From positions 90,748 to 154,747 of the forward strand of contig CABSCP010000004.1 of the NCBI GenBank assembly GCA_902476265.1: a DNA stretch of 64,000 bases, in the 5' to 3' direction. Source of the stretch: an uncultured Lachnospiraceae bacterium. GTDB taxonomy: Bacteria; Bacillota; Clostridia; Lachnospirales; Lachnospiraceae. Position numbers and translations under genes: made by a program. Shown piece after piece: positions 14,531-23,848 of the stretch. Within the stretch, counting starts at the first letter, position 1. Each line of letters opens with the position of its first letter. The notes beneath the pieces are model-generated. The model searched no databases, was not told the origin of the DNA, and saw only the letters and a program-made list of their open reading frames with translations.

Positions 14531-16024
14531 CTATTTTAATTTTTCAATAAAGAATTTTGTTAATTCTTCTATCTCCTCATTATTAGAGGTAAAAAGATAC
14601 TCCACAACTATCGACGTTAAATCATAGTCATTTTTTCTTATCTGCCGTAATTCATGTTTCAATTCATCATACAACTGTTTTCCATTTTTTATTTTTTCAA
14701 CATCAGTATATACACCATTTTTAATCTTTGTATTATATTCTTTGATTATTATATCAAGTGATTTCCCCTGAAAAAGATAATCATTTAATTCTCTAAATAA
14801 ATTCAAATCTATTTTATTAACTAATTTTTCCAACAGATATTTTTCCAAGCTTTTAATCGGTAAATAAGCGGGCTCATTTGCAAAGTTAATCCTTTCATTT
14901 TTCAAAAACTTCGGCACATCTTTCTTTATATCTCTGTCCAAGACAATAAAAATCTTAGTTGTACTTAAAGCTAGATTGGAGCGTATAGTATCATAAGCAA
15001 AGCGAAGCACTTGCGTCCATCCTCCAACCGCAATAACTAATACTCTTTTATTAGAAAGCAGTCTCTTTTGCCGCAAAATTCTTTCTACAATCTCTCTAGC
15101 TAATTCATCTTCAACCATAATTATATAGTCATTTCCATAGTTTGAAGATTCAAGATTTCTTGTTGCATATACCGGATAACATGGATTAATTGCCTCAATA
15201 CTCCCAGCAATATGTCTCTGCAAGTAATAAATGTTCTCGGCTTGAATACTCCTAATCAGTTCTATTGAATGAGTTGAAAAAAGAACTACCGTATTATTTT
15301 TTTCAGCAATTTCTTTCAAGAAAAAAACTAACCTTCTAAGAGCAGATGAATGCAAAGCTAATTCTACCTCGTCCAAAAGCATAAATGCAGGTATCTCTCC
15401 ATAAATCGCTTTTTGCAATCTTCTTTCCAGAGAATTAAGAATAGTTAGCAATAAATTTTCGCCTGTAGACATGTTTAATTGACTTATTAGTGCACCTTTA
15501 TTCTCATAATAATAAGGAGCTCTTTGTAATCCCATATCTTTTGCAACTGCTCTCCTTAACACATATAAATTTTGATAATAACATTCATCATCATGAAGAA
15601 TGTTGCCCAGACCTTTCTTAACAAATTCAGAGGCATCCTCTAGCTGTTCCTTGTGAATAGATGCTAACTTTGACAACAGTGAATAATCAACATCTTTAAA
15701 TCGATTACCAAAGACTATACTTCCTTCGTAAAATCCAGTTATTCCAAGAGAATTTTGTTTGGTAGGAGCTTTCCACTTCCCCTGTACTTCTCGTACACTA
15801 CGTCTCTTTCCATTAAAAGAAAAATCTATATATGCTCCTTCTCTCGGATTTCCAAAATAATCATAGAAAGATGGTACATAAAAAGCTGCCGCTGCACAAG
15901 ATATTACCGTACTTTTTCCTGATCCATTCTCGCCAGTTAATGCATATAATCCCTTTTCAGTAGGTATAGTAAACTCAAAATCATCTATATTTTTTATGTT
16001 ATGAATTTTTATATTTATCCCCAT
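14531..16024 (-). CDS. OLD-like ATPase with C-terminal TOPRIM domain
   Basis: 497 residues from ATG 16024 (GGGAG 7-8 nt upstream; a TTG lies two codons earlier). Residues 1-290 are an ABC/SMC-type ATPase: Walker A GENGSGKST at 31-39, signature MSTGEN near 185, Walker B AFMLLDEVEL with D218-E219, and H-loop STHS near 252. After residue 300 comes a TOPRIM nuclease: Glu305 in MVEDELAR and D363-R-D365 in IFIVLDRD. This is the domain order of OLD-family nucleases, which include the Gabija protein GajA and retron/PARIS-type effectors. It is preceded by a DUF1016 gene 60 bp upstream on the same strand. A defence role is likely but not shown. Confidence 0.8.
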   Translation of the reverse strand: MGINIKIHNIKNIDDFEFTIPTEKGLYALTGENGSGKSTVISCAAAAFYVPSFYDYFGNPREGAYIDFSFNGKRRSVREVQGKWKAPTKQNSLGITGFYEGSIVFGNRFKDVDYSLLSKLASIHKEQLEDASEFVKKGLGNILHDDECYYQNLYVLRRAVAKDMGLQRAPYYYENKGALISQLNMSTGENLLLTILNSLERRLQKAIYGEIPAFMLLDEVELALHSSALRRLVFFLKEIAEKNNTVVLFSTHSIELIRSIQAENIYYLQRHIAGSIEAINPCYPVYATRNLESSNYGNDYIIMVEDELAREIVERILRQKRLLSNKRVLVIAVGGWTQVLRFAYDTIRSNLALSTTKIFIVLDRDIKKDVPKFLKNERINFANEPAYLPIKSLEKYLLEKLVNKIDLNLFRELNDYLFQGKSLDIIIKEYNTKIKNGVYTDVEKIKNGKQLYDELKHELRQIRKNDYDLTSIVVEYLFTSNNEEIEELTKFFIEKLK

Positions 16025-16087
16025 ATTCAATCTCCCTGTTTATTTAATTTTCCCCTTCCTGTAAGTATTTAACCAATATCTATTTCT

Positions 16088-17146
16088 CTACTCCCAATTC
16101 TCTTGTAGGACTGGATGCTGCATCGAAAAAATTTCTTTCTGTCTCTCAATCTCTGCTTTCAGTTGCTCTTTCGTAGGCAAATAAGTCAGATATTTAGACA
16201 TAAACAGTCGGTCATTATCATGAAGCACCGAATATCTGGCGATATCCTCATCAGTTTCTGAGCACAATAGAATCCCAATGGTAGGATTATCTCCCTGACC
16301 TCGTTTTAAATCATCATACATACGCACATACATATCAATCTGTCCGACGTCTTGATGCGTAATCTTCCCCATCTTTAAATCAATGAGTACATAGCACTTA
16401 AGTTCAATATTATAAAAAACAAGATCCAGATAATAATCAGATGTTTCCGTTACAATGTGTTGTTGCCGAGCAACAAACGCAAATCCCCTGCCTAATTCCA
16501 TCAAAAAATCTCTAATATGTGAAAGAATGGCAGATTCCAAATCGCCCTCTAAGTAAGTATCCTCATTTTTGAATCCAAGGAATTCTGCAATCACCGGACT
16601 CTTGATAAGTTCAAACTGATTTTTCTGAAGTTCCGCCGTTTTCTGTTTCATTTCTTCAATTACAGCATCTTTTTTCGGAGCTTGAAGAAGTCTATGATAA
16701 TATTGCGTACTGATATTACGATCTAAGGTTCTTGAACTCCAGCTCTCGTTAACCGCCTCCTTCATATACCAATAACGTGCATTTTCATCCGTAACACGGA
16801 GAAGACTCCTAATATGTGTCCAGTTAAGATTGTGAACGCACGCGTTCACAATCTGTTCATCGGGAAAGCACTGATAAAATTTGATGTAATAATGCAAATT
16901 TCTTTTGGAATAATTTTTGCCAAACTCTTTTGTCAAATCGTCTGCCAATGCAGAAATTAAACCTCTACCATACTCTGCACGTTCACTGCCGCCCAGTTCC
17001 TGTTCTACAATTCGTCTGCCAATATTCCAATAGGTAAGCAGCATTGCCTTACTGGAAGCACTATAGGCTGCTTCTTGTCCAGAAGAAATAATGCTTTTAA
17101 TTTCTGTAATAACTGATTGGTATGGCGTCAAATGATTTTCCATCAT
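16088..17146 (-). CDS. DUF1016 (YhcG-type) PD-(D/E)XK nuclease
   Basis: 352 residues. The N-terminal part (residues 10-150) is the DUF1016 helical domain (LTYWNIGRRIVEQE, YGRGLISALADDLTKEFG, SKRNLHYYIKFYQCFP). The C-terminal part is a PD-(D/E)XK fold with D241 in YYLDLVFYN and D256-L-K258 in VLIDLKMGK, followed by DVGQIDMYV. YhcG proteins occur next to restriction and other defence genes and resemble Holliday-junction-type nucleases. Two adjacent ATGs (17146, 17143) follow GAGGTG; either can be used. First gene of the two-gene cargo of element 2. Confidence 0.88.
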   Translation of the reverse strand: MMENHLTPYQSVITEIKSIISSGQEAAYSASSKAMLLTYWNIGRRIVEQELGGSERAEYGRGLISALADDLTKEFGKNYSKRNLHYYIKFYQCFPDEQIVNACVHNLNWTHIRSLLRVTDENARYWYMKEAVNESWSSRTLDRNISTQYYHRLLQAPKKDAVIEEMKQKTAELQKNQFELIKSPVIAEFLGFKNEDTYLEGDLESAILSHIRDFLMELGRGFAFVARQQHIVTETSDYYLDLVFYNIELKCYVLIDLKMGKITHQDVGQIDMYVRMYDDLKRGQGDNPTIGILLCSETDEDIARYSVLHDNDRLFMSKYLTYLPTKEQLKAEIERQKEIFSMQHPVLQENWE

Positions 17147-17216
17147 GTCACCTCAATTTCCCATAATGATTATATTTTAACTTGCTTTTCCTGTCACATC
17201 AAGGCTCTTTAAAAAA

Positions 17217-17238
17217 TGGTGTAGTAGTGGTGTAGTAA
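17217..17238. repeat. Arm-type direct repeats, right end of element 2
   Basis: Same pair of TGGTGTAGTA units as at 14256-14277, in a nearly identical 84-bp block that runs up to core C. Confidence 0.7.
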
Positions 17239-17298
17239 GCGCCTTTTAGTTTAGTAAAACCATTGATTTTACAGGCTTTTCCGGGACTTTTCAAAATG

Positions 17299-17330
17299 TT
17301 GCCGTGGCAGATGAATAATACTTTTATCAT
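17299..17330. repeat. Attachment core, copy C
   Basis: Third copy of the 32-bp phosphatase-derived core. Unlike A and B it is not followed by the CATAAGCC left-end sequence; instead an integrase remnant starts 50 bp further on, so it marks the left end of a third, decayed element. Confidence 0.8.
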
Positions 17331-17380
17331 ATATCTAAAGCTCCTTGAATTTACTGTATTCCCTCGGTTTGTTGATCTTT

Positions 17381-17626
17381 TTACGTACTTGTTGTGACCT
17401 CTTTTGTGTCATCGTAACCGCTATGAGTATAGGTGTTCAACGTTACTCCAATATCAGAGTGTCCCATAAGGATATGATACGCTCGAAACACTCATATACT
17501 TCATCAGTCATCGGAACTTATCTTATTACACTGTCATTTTCAACAACTGTACCCGCGTCCGTCTTGGCGTTGGCTCTCCTCGTTGCGGAGAATATGATTT
17601 TTACTATCTCGTCTTTTCCCGCCCAT
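17381..17626 (-). pseudogene. Remnant of a third Tn916-type integrase
   Basis: About 245 bp left of a gene near 1.2 kb. From ATG 17626 (AAAGGAG upstream) it reads MGGKRRDSKNHILRNEESQR, the typical integrase N-terminus; then, after a deletion, PMTDEVYECFERI; then, in another frame, ILMGHSDIGVTLNTYTHSGY with the catalytic Tyr, ending at TAA 17381. Internal deletion and frameshifts make it non-functional. It is placed relative to core C just as int is placed relative to core A. A plus-strand open frame across it (17345-17764) is a shadow. Confidence 0.85.
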
Positions 17627-17771
17627 GTCCATGCTCCTTTCGTGCAAAAAGAGACCTGCCACGATATCCTGAATTATACCATAGACAAAGCTCTTTTTCT
17701 ATCTTCATTTCAAACAGCACTTCAAGCGGATATACCTACTCATTTACCAAAAGTACCTATCTAAAGTGCTG

Positions 17772-18365
17772 TTACGTCATTTCAAAACCGCCGTCGGGTG
17801 GCTGCGTCATACTTCCTGTTTCATAATAATCGGTTCTTGTCATACCATATAAATAGTAATCGCAATAAGTATTTACCATTTTTCCATCCCGAATATGTCC
17901 CTCTCGTTTAAATCCTGTTTTTTCCAGCGTTTTATATGACGAGATATTAAGAACATGAACATCAGTCCATAGCCGTTGTAATTCTGTTTTTTCAAAACAG
18001 AAAATCACTACTTCTGTTAAGGCTTCTGCCATAAGACCATTTCCCTGATAGATTGGAGAAAGCCGGAAAGCCACTTTTGCCATACGGTCATTTTCAATGA
18101 GATATACCCACATCTCACCAATTACTTTCTTGTCCTTTTTATAAACAATTCCCCAATGGAAACTCTTTGTAGGTCGCTGATTTTTTTGAAATAGCAATTC
18201 CGGGTTTAAGTCACTTTTTCCGGGACGTTTCCCCCAATATTGATACAATGATTTGTCGCTCAACCATTCTTTCAAATCATCAATATCATCATTTTGCAAA
18301 GGACGTAATAGAAGCCTATCTGTTTCAAGTATCGGTTTATTCTGAACATAATCTTGCAGTTTCAT
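17772..18365 (-). CDS. GNAT acetyltransferase (RimJ/RimL-like)
   Basis: 197 residues starting MKLQDYVQNKPILETDRLLLRPL, the usual start of RimJ/RimL-type N-acetyltransferases; acetyl-CoA loop near AFRLSPIYQGNGLMAEAL and the C-terminal NISSYKTLEKTGFKREGHIRDG. AAAGGAG lies before the ATG. It follows trmO by 9 bp and is probably co-transcribed with it. Substrate unknown. A 10-bp inverted repeat (AACAGCACTT 17713, AAGTGCTGTT 17764) at its 3' end may serve as terminator. Confidence 0.88.
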   Translation of the reverse strand: MKLQDYVQNKPILETDRLLLRPLQNDDIDDLKEWLSDKSLYQYWGKRPGKSDLNPELLFQKNQRPTKSFHWGIVYKKDKKVIGEMWVYLIENDRMAKVAFRLSPIYQGNGLMAEALTEVVIFCFEKTELQRLWTDVHVLNISSYKTLEKTGFKREGHIRDGKMVNTYCDYYLYGMTRTDYYETGSMTQPPDGGFEMT

Positions 18366-18374
18366 AAATCTCCT

Positions 18375-18851
18375 TTAGAAATTAAAAACTTGTTCCCAAT
18401 TAAAGCAACCGGACGCTTCCGTACTTCTCGGCCATTCGCTGCACCATACGGGAACACCGGGGTTTTCCACTTTGTCAAAACTCGGCGTGTATGGCTTTAT
18501 ATCCAATACGGGAGTGTTGTCGTTAGCGTCAATAAAAGTAACCCGAATAATTCCCTTGTTAAGATCAATACTGATAATTTCTGATGTTGTTAAAGCAATA
18601 GGGTTCGGACGGGCGGGCGACCTTGTGGCGAAAACGCCCATTACTGATGGTGCATTTTTATAGGGCTGTTCGGTTTGTAATATGTTTCTGTCTGATTGAT
18701 TATCACAATCACTGAACCACCACACTACATTGATATGACTAAATCCTTCCAATGCTTGCAGTCCGGGAATATATTCCGGCTCCAATTCGATAAATGCTCC
18801 GTTATCATCATTCTTTACCTTTCCAATAGGTTTTAATTGATAATCGTTCAT
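18375..18851 (-). CDS. trmO: TrmO-type tRNA (m6t6A37) methyltransferase
   Basis: 158 residues of the TsaA/TrmO beta-barrel family: PIGKVKND at the start, the conserved GVFATRSPARPNPIALT box and VLDIKPYTPSFD. The family N6-methylates t6A37 of some tRNAs with S-adenosylmethionine; short Firmicutes members without the C-terminal extension are less characterised. Divides a small operon with the GNAT gene. Confidence 0.85.
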   Translation of the reverse strand: MNDYQLKPIGKVKNDDNGAFIELEPEYIPGLQALEGFSHINVVWWFSDCDNQSDRNILQTEQPYKNAPSVMGVFATRSPARPNPIALTTSEIISIDLNKGIIRVTFIDANDNTPVLDIKPYTPSFDKVENPGVPVWCSEWPRSTEASGCFNWEQVFNF

Positions 18852-18927
18852 ATCGTACCTCCTCGTTTTTCGTTATGAGTTCAGTATAATACCTCACATC
18901 ATGTGAGATACAAGTGAGAAAATAAAA

Positions 18928-18949
18928 ATGCCCTGCGTTTGCAGGACAT
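18928..18949 (-). terminator. Terminator of the MerR gene
   Basis: ATGTCCTGC-AAAC-GCAGGGCAT on the minus strand, one mismatch, followed by TTTTTATTTTC. Begins 3 bp after the MerR stop codon. Confidence 0.8.
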
Positions 18950-18951
18950 TA

Positions 18952-19764
18952 CTACCTTAATTCCAAAGGTATTTGTATTTCAGTCAGGTACTTTGCCGGG
19001 TTACTCTCATTCCACGCCCCTCTATGTACAATTTGTCGCATGGGGGTTGACATTCGATATTTACTGTTTTTTTGCAACCATTCAGCAAAAGCAATATACG
19101 CTCCTTTGATATTTGAAAAATCACCACATACCATTGTACAAGCCATAACGGGTACAGGCTCAACAGTACGGAAGCAGAACGGGGGAATATTTCTGCATAG
19201 TTTATTTACAGGAACGCATAATTCAATATCCACATTTTGTTCCTTATACTCTGTGTCGTGATAAACAGAAAAGGTATGATTGGGTATCCTTATTTTCTGT
19301 TCTTTGGCAAAAGCAGAAAGTTCATTCCATAAATCACCCTCGGAGTAGTATGTAGGAACAATTCTGCGTAAAGAAAGCACTTGATACTCTGGTATCGCTT
19401 TAGTAGAAATGTTGTAATGAAGTTCGCCTTTGTTTTCTTTTATTTCGTTTTTTGCAATCTCAATTTTCCGTAATTTTTCCTGCTCATTTTGTATAGTATC
19501 CATAATTTCTAATCGCTTTTTGTCAAGAGTTTCAAGAAGCAAACAATCATTCATTTCAAGCGCAGGCGCAATTTCAGAAACATTAAAACCGCTGTCACGC
19601 AAATACAATATTCTGTTTAGACGGGGGATTTGAGTTACAGAGTACAGTCGGTGTCCCGTCCATTGATCGACTTCTTCTGGCTTTAACAGTCCTACTTCAT
19701 CATAATATCGAAGCATACGAATAGATACTTGCGTTAGCTTTGAAAACTCACCTATTCTAAACAT
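18952..19764 (-). CDS. MerR regulator with GyrI-like ligand-binding domain
   Basis: 270 residues. N-terminal MerR winged helix (MFRIGEFSKLTQVSIRMLRYYDEVGLLKP), a coiled-coil dimer helix (about 75-115), then a GyrI/BmrR-type effector domain (ISTKAIPEYQVLSLRRIVPTY ... PVPVMACTMVCGDFSNIKGAYIAFAEWLQKN). Such regulators bind hydrophobic or cationic compounds and twist an over-long promoter spacer. The own upstream region has TTCACG ... GTATAC near 19780, a possible operator. Targets in the window are unclear. Confidence 0.9.
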   Translation of the reverse strand: MFRIGEFSKLTQVSIRMLRYYDEVGLLKPEEVDQWTGHRLYSVTQIPRLNRILYLRDSGFNVSEIAPALEMNDCLLLETLDKKRLEIMDTIQNEQEKLRKIEIAKNEIKENKGELHYNISTKAIPEYQVLSLRRIVPTYYSEGDLWNELSAFAKEQKIRIPNHTFSVYHDTEYKEQNVDIELCVPVNKLCRNIPPFCFRTVEPVPVMACTMVCGDFSNIKGAYIAFAEWLQKNSKYRMSTPMRQIVHRGAWNESNPAKYLTEIQIPLELR

Positions 19765-19908
19765 CTTATCACCTCTTGTATACCATTGTACGTGAAGTTT
19801 TTATCCTATTATTCTCCCTGACACCTTAATATTTCTTACATAGTGGAAATCCTTTCCGTGACAAATTGGAAGGCTTTTTTTACATCACAAAGTCTGCTAT
19901 AAAGTGTA

Positions 19909-21961
19909 CTAAGAATGAACGGCGCGTCGAAAAAGGATCCATGTGCTGATGAAATAGCAAATCAGAAGCAACACCAAAATACTGATGGTCATACCGATCT
20001 GCAACATCAAAGTTTCAAACCCGATATAGGCTGAAATCTCTGCTGATACGGTTTGAATAAAATAAACAGTTACAATCGTGGAAACCGTGACCGCTACAAG
20101 GATTGGAAGTCCAAACCATACACTTAACTGTTTCCTCACAAGTTTCCCTATCTGCTGTTCTTCGACGCCCAGATTTCTCAGTACAGAGAAACGATATTTG
20201 TACTTACCTGCATCTAAAAGCTGTTGCAAAGACAATATGGTAAGACAAATGACCATTAGCACCACAGCACCGTAAATCATGGCGGCCTGTAAGACAAAGT
20301 TGTTCGCCTTTGTGCTGTTGATCTGTAAGGTGCGCAGACGGATTGCATAACTGACGCCGTTTTCTGTTATCTCCGGATACTCGTCTGAAAAAGCCTGCTC
20401 TAATTCAAGGGCAGTTTCATAGGAAATATCTTCCGATGTTGTGAGATAGCGGTTTTGCATAACTGGCAAAAGCTTTTCGCAAACACTGTCCGGGAATACA
20501 TAGAGCACATCTGTATAAGAATTATAAACGGTTTCTCCGATTGCTTCCTCGTAAAAAGGCAGTTTGGAAAGAGTCAATTCTCCTGCATCTGTTTTTATTC
20601 TGGAATGTTTCCCAAGAAAGTTATTCCGTTCTTCCCCGGCTGCGATTGACTTCCATTGTGTTGTGAACTCTTTTTCTGATAAAAAAACCGGCTCATAACC
20701 CAGCATTTCCCGGATTGTATTGTAATCACTCAATGAAATCGCTGCAACAGGAAAATCATATTTCATTCGATTGTGAAAATCATCTTTGCTCGGAAGATAA
20801 AGGCTGAAAGTACAGTCATAATCCGTTTCGATACCATGTTCCAAAAGGAAATCCGTCACAAGTTTATAATTGTCACGGGGAAGGTTTGCTTGGTCATATA
20901 CATTATTATATCTGGATGAAATCTGCACATCGTACATGGATCGTATGTCCAGATATCCCGAAGCCCAGCCGACCAAAACGGGAGCTGCAATAAACATAAA
21001 AATGGCGAGCACTAAGGTGACGCTGATCAATGTCATGGTTTTGCCGGTGGTGTAAAGCTTTGATATCAGCTGTCCGAAAAAGAACAGATTTTCGTCTTTG
21101 TATCTATGCTCCGGAGATTTTTCTTTCCAGGCCGCGATGAAGCTGCTGGCAAGATAAATCACGGAACAGATGATGAAAATCATATCAGTCAAAACAAATA
21201 TCAAATATTGATTGACTGTACCGGCGCCCAATGGCAGATAATATTGATTGATCAGGGACGGTACAACCGCCGCAATACAAGCGTTTAGAACAGCGCAAAC
21301 CAGCAATCCGAAGATAAATTTATGTAAGCCCCATTTTTTCTTTTTGATAAGCCACCATACAGACCAGCTCAAAGTAACTGCCGGAAAAATAATGTTGCCC
21401 CAGAACATGATTTGAACGGACATCGCAAAACGGCTGTCATAATAAAACCAGACTTTTTGTATTCCTGTCGCACACATCCATATTGCGAATATTTCAAATA
21501 AAACAGCCGCAATCACAATGAAGCGGCTCTTTTTCAATGACGGGTCATTCTCCCGGTCTGCCGCAAGCATATCTATGATTTTAGTTTTCCGAATTGTGTG
21601 GCTATTGAATCGTCCTACCATAAGAAAGCTCAAAACAAAGAAGCCAATCGTCAGCATAACCGTATCCGGAAACAGTGTCCACGTCAGTTCATAATAATTC
21701 CCGCTGCCTGCGCCGCAGTATATAATTGTTGACAAATCGTATCAGGAACAGGAGCAAGAGTGTGATACCACATATCGCTGCCTTCATGCCATCACTTAAT
21801 ATTGTAAAATTATATTTGCTTTCGATATCCGGTTTGTAGTAGCTGCTGGAAATGGACAAGAATGAATAAAAGAGGGTGACACAAATTGTCATGGTAACGA
21901 TATAAACCAGATAATCTTTGACAGACCGCTTTGCATTTCTGAAAATAAGTTTAACATACAT
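19909..21961 (-). pseudogene. BceB-like FtsX-family permease, broken by internal deletion
   Basis: Reading from ATG 21961 (GGAGGGGG upstream) the protein runs MYVKLIFRNAKRSVKDYLVY through two membrane segments to RRRQREL and stops at TGA near 21697. The next frame then continues YYELTWTLFPDTVMLTIGFF for about 600 residues to 19909, with further membrane segments and the large extracytoplasmic domain of bacitracin-type permeases. Comparison with the family shows that roughly 70 residues between QREF and YELTW are missing and the joint is out of frame. The downstream frame has no sensible start of its own (TTG 21735). The transporter is therefore probably inactive. Confidence 0.8.
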
Positions 21962-22718
21962 GGCTTTGTCCCCCTCCAATTATGGTAAGGACATTCAGAA
22001 TCTTATTGAAAAAAGCGCTTCTGCTGTCGCTGCCCTTATGTAGTTCTGTTAAAATTTCCCCGTCCTGCAAAAAGAGAATACGGTTTGCATAGCTGGCTGT
22101 AAAAGCGTCATGCGTTACCATGAGGATTGTGGCCCCCAGCTGTTCATTGATACTCCGGATCGTAGACAGAAGCATTTGGGATGAATGACTGTCCAATGCG
22201 CCGGTGGGCTCGTCGGCCAAAAGCAATTTGGGATTGTTAATCATGGCTCTGGCACAGGCGCAGCGTTGCTTTTGACCGCCGGACACCTGGTACGGATATT
22301 TGACCAAAATATCACGGATGTTCAGCTTTTCGGCAATGCTCAAAATACAAGGTTCCACCTCTTTGGCCGGAGTATGATTGATTGCCAGTGCCAGTGCAAT
22401 GTTTTCAGAAATTGTCAGCGTATCCAACAGATTAAACTCCTGAAACACAAAGCCCAGATTTTCCCGGCGGAAACGGGCAAGAGATTTTGGCTTTATCTCC
22501 GTGATATCCGTTCCCTCCAGATAAATGTGTCCCGCGCTTACCGTATCAATGGTAGCAATGCAGTTGAGCAGCGTTGTTTTTCCAGATCCGGACGCTCCCA
22601 TAATTCCTAAAAATTCGCCTGCTTCCACGGAAAAACTGATATCCTGAATGGCCTTTGTAATATTTCCCTCATTGCCATAATATTTCTGTATATGCTCCAA
22701 TTTTAAAATAGGTTTCAT
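21951..22718 (-). CDS. BceA-like ABC transporter ATPase
   Basis: 255 residues from ATG 22718 (AAGGAGGC 12 nt upstream), starting MKPILKLEHIQKYYGNEGN. Walker A GASGSGKTT, Q-loop VFQEFNLLD, signature VSGGQKQR, Walker B LLLADEPTGALD and H-loop VTHD are intact. Closest in type to LolD/BceA ATPases that power FtsX-like permeases. It overlaps the permease start by 11 bp. With the permease broken, its function is uncertain. Confidence 0.92.
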   Translation of the reverse strand: MKPILKLEHIQKYYGNEGNITKAIQDISFSVEAGEFLGIMGASGSGKTTLLNCIATIDTVSAGHIYLEGTDITEIKPKSLARFRRENLGFVFQEFNLLDTLTISENIALALAINHTPAKEVEPCILSIAEKLNIRDILVKYPYQVSGGQKQRCACARAMINNPKLLLADEPTGALDSHSSQMLLSTIRSINEQLGATILMVTHDAFTASYANRILFLQDGEILTELHKGSDSRSAFFNKILNVLTIIGGGQSHVC

Positions 22719-22831
22719 GTATTCTCCTGCCTCCTTAAAGCTTCCTGCTTTTATTGTAAGCAACAGACACGTTTTTTTGTATCAAATTTTCTTATGCAGT
22801 TCTTACAAAAATGTAAGAAGCGCAGGACGTG

Positions 22832-23848
22832 TCAGCCCTGCACCCCAATAATAAAATCATTCATCGGAAAGGAGAGAGAAATCGTTGTTCCTTTACCCTC
22901 AAAAGAATTGGCGGAAATCCCTATTCCCAGCTTATTGCAAAGGCGCTTGCAAAGATATAGGCCAATCCCGGTAGCGCTATAAATGGTCCGTCCGTTCTGT
23001 CCGGTAAACCCTTTCTCAAAAATGCATGGCAAATCGTTTTGTGGTATCCCAATGCCATTATCTTCAATGGATAATACAATTTTGTCATTCTTTTTTACCG
23101 TAAAAAAATGTAAAATCGGCTGATCCATGTGATATTTTACCGCATTGCTGATAATCTGATCTAAAATAAACCGTACCCACTTATCATCGGTATATACTTT
23201 ATAATCTAAATCATCAACCGTAATCGTCACATTATTTTGCCGTAACAGGTATTTGTTGTCTGCAATTGCGCCATGTACCACACCGCTAAGACTGATTTCA
23301 CGGACAGAATAATCCTTTTCCGTATGCTCACTGCGGGCAAAATAAAGAGCCTGCTCCGTGAAACGGTTCACATTCTCCAGCTCTGCCATTAACTCTCTGG
23401 TAAAAGAGGTGCGGTTATTTTCGCAAATCAGTTTCATGGCTGTGATCGGGGTTTTTACTTCATGGATCCATTGCTCAATATACTCTTTATATTCCTTTCG
23501 TTCCCGCTGTACTTCGCCGATCCTTTCCAGCATAGACTTTTCTGCCATTTTCATAATTTGAAAAAATACCTGATCATCGGCTTTTTCCGGCGCCTGCATG
23601 ATTTCCGGCAGCAAATACCGTTCTTCTAACTGCTCTGTCATATCCAGCAATTTATTCAGGTAATTTTTCCGTGCGAGGCAGAAAAACAGCAGACAGAAAG
23701 CGAGGACAATCAGCCAGACCGCAAGAATGAACAATACTATTTGAATATTATTCCCATTTGCAGTCAAAAACAGGGCAAGAGCAAGCATACCCAACAGATT
23801 GATGAAAATGACCGGCAGTTGATTTTTCAAATATTGTTTGCTGCTCAT
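22832..23848 (-). CDS. BceS-like intramembrane-sensing histidine kinase
   Basis: 338 residues. Two N-terminal membrane segments (about 15-30 and 37-58) with almost no loop between them, the hallmark of kinases that sense through a partner ABC transporter. H-box WIHEVKTPITAMKL, N-box DQIISNAVKYH, G-boxes IEDNGIGIP and TGIGLYLCKRL. It overlaps the regulator stop by 4 bp (ATGA). Because the cognate permease is truncated, signalling may be lost or altered. Confidence 0.92.
   Translation of the reverse strand: MSSKQYLKNQLPVIFINLLGMLALALFLTANGNNIQIVLFILAVWLIVLAFCLLFFCLARKNYLNKLLDMTEQLEERYLLPEIMQAPEKADDQVFFQIMKMAEKSMLERIGEVQRERKEYKEYIEQWIHEVKTPITAMKLICENNRTSFTRELMAELENVNRFTEQALYFARSEHTEKDYSVREISLSGVVHGAIADNKYLLRQNNVTITVDDLDYKVYTDDKWVRFILDQIISNAVKYHMDQPILHFFTVKKNDKIVLSIEDNGIGIPQNDLPCIFEKGFTGQNGRTIYSATGIGLYLCKRLCNKLGIGISANSFEGKGTTISLSFPMNDFIIGVQG

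Larger units (their letters stand above)
14337..17298. mobile_element. Element 2: int-less cis-mobilizable element carrying a two-gene cargo
   Basis: 2.96 kb between cores B and C. The left end (14369-14517) resembles the left end of element 1 and the right end (17215-17298) is nearly identical to the right end of element 1, including the arm repeats. It encodes no integrase, excisionase, relaxase or oriT that I can see, only a DUF1016 nuclease and an OLD-like ATPase-TOPRIM protein. Such int-less elements with intact ends (CIMEs) can be moved by the integrase of a neighbouring element. Its AT-rich genes differ in composition from element 1 core genes. Confidence 0.75.

Noticed and set aside
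14531..17146. Classifying the pair as Gabija, PARIS or a type I restriction system
   Set aside because: No UvrD-like GajB, no separate TOPRIM AriB, and no hsdR/M/S genes are adjacent; only domain-level similarity to parts of those systems.
17345..17764. 139-codon plus-strand frame after core C
   Set aside because: Lies over an integrase remnant on the minus strand (MGHSDIGVTLNTYTH) and has no ribosome binding site or family; a shadow.
19909..21735. Treating the downstream permease part as a complete 608-residue gene
   Set aside because: Its only start is a TTG at the deletion joint, and the family N-terminus is in the preceding frame; the gene is better described as broken.
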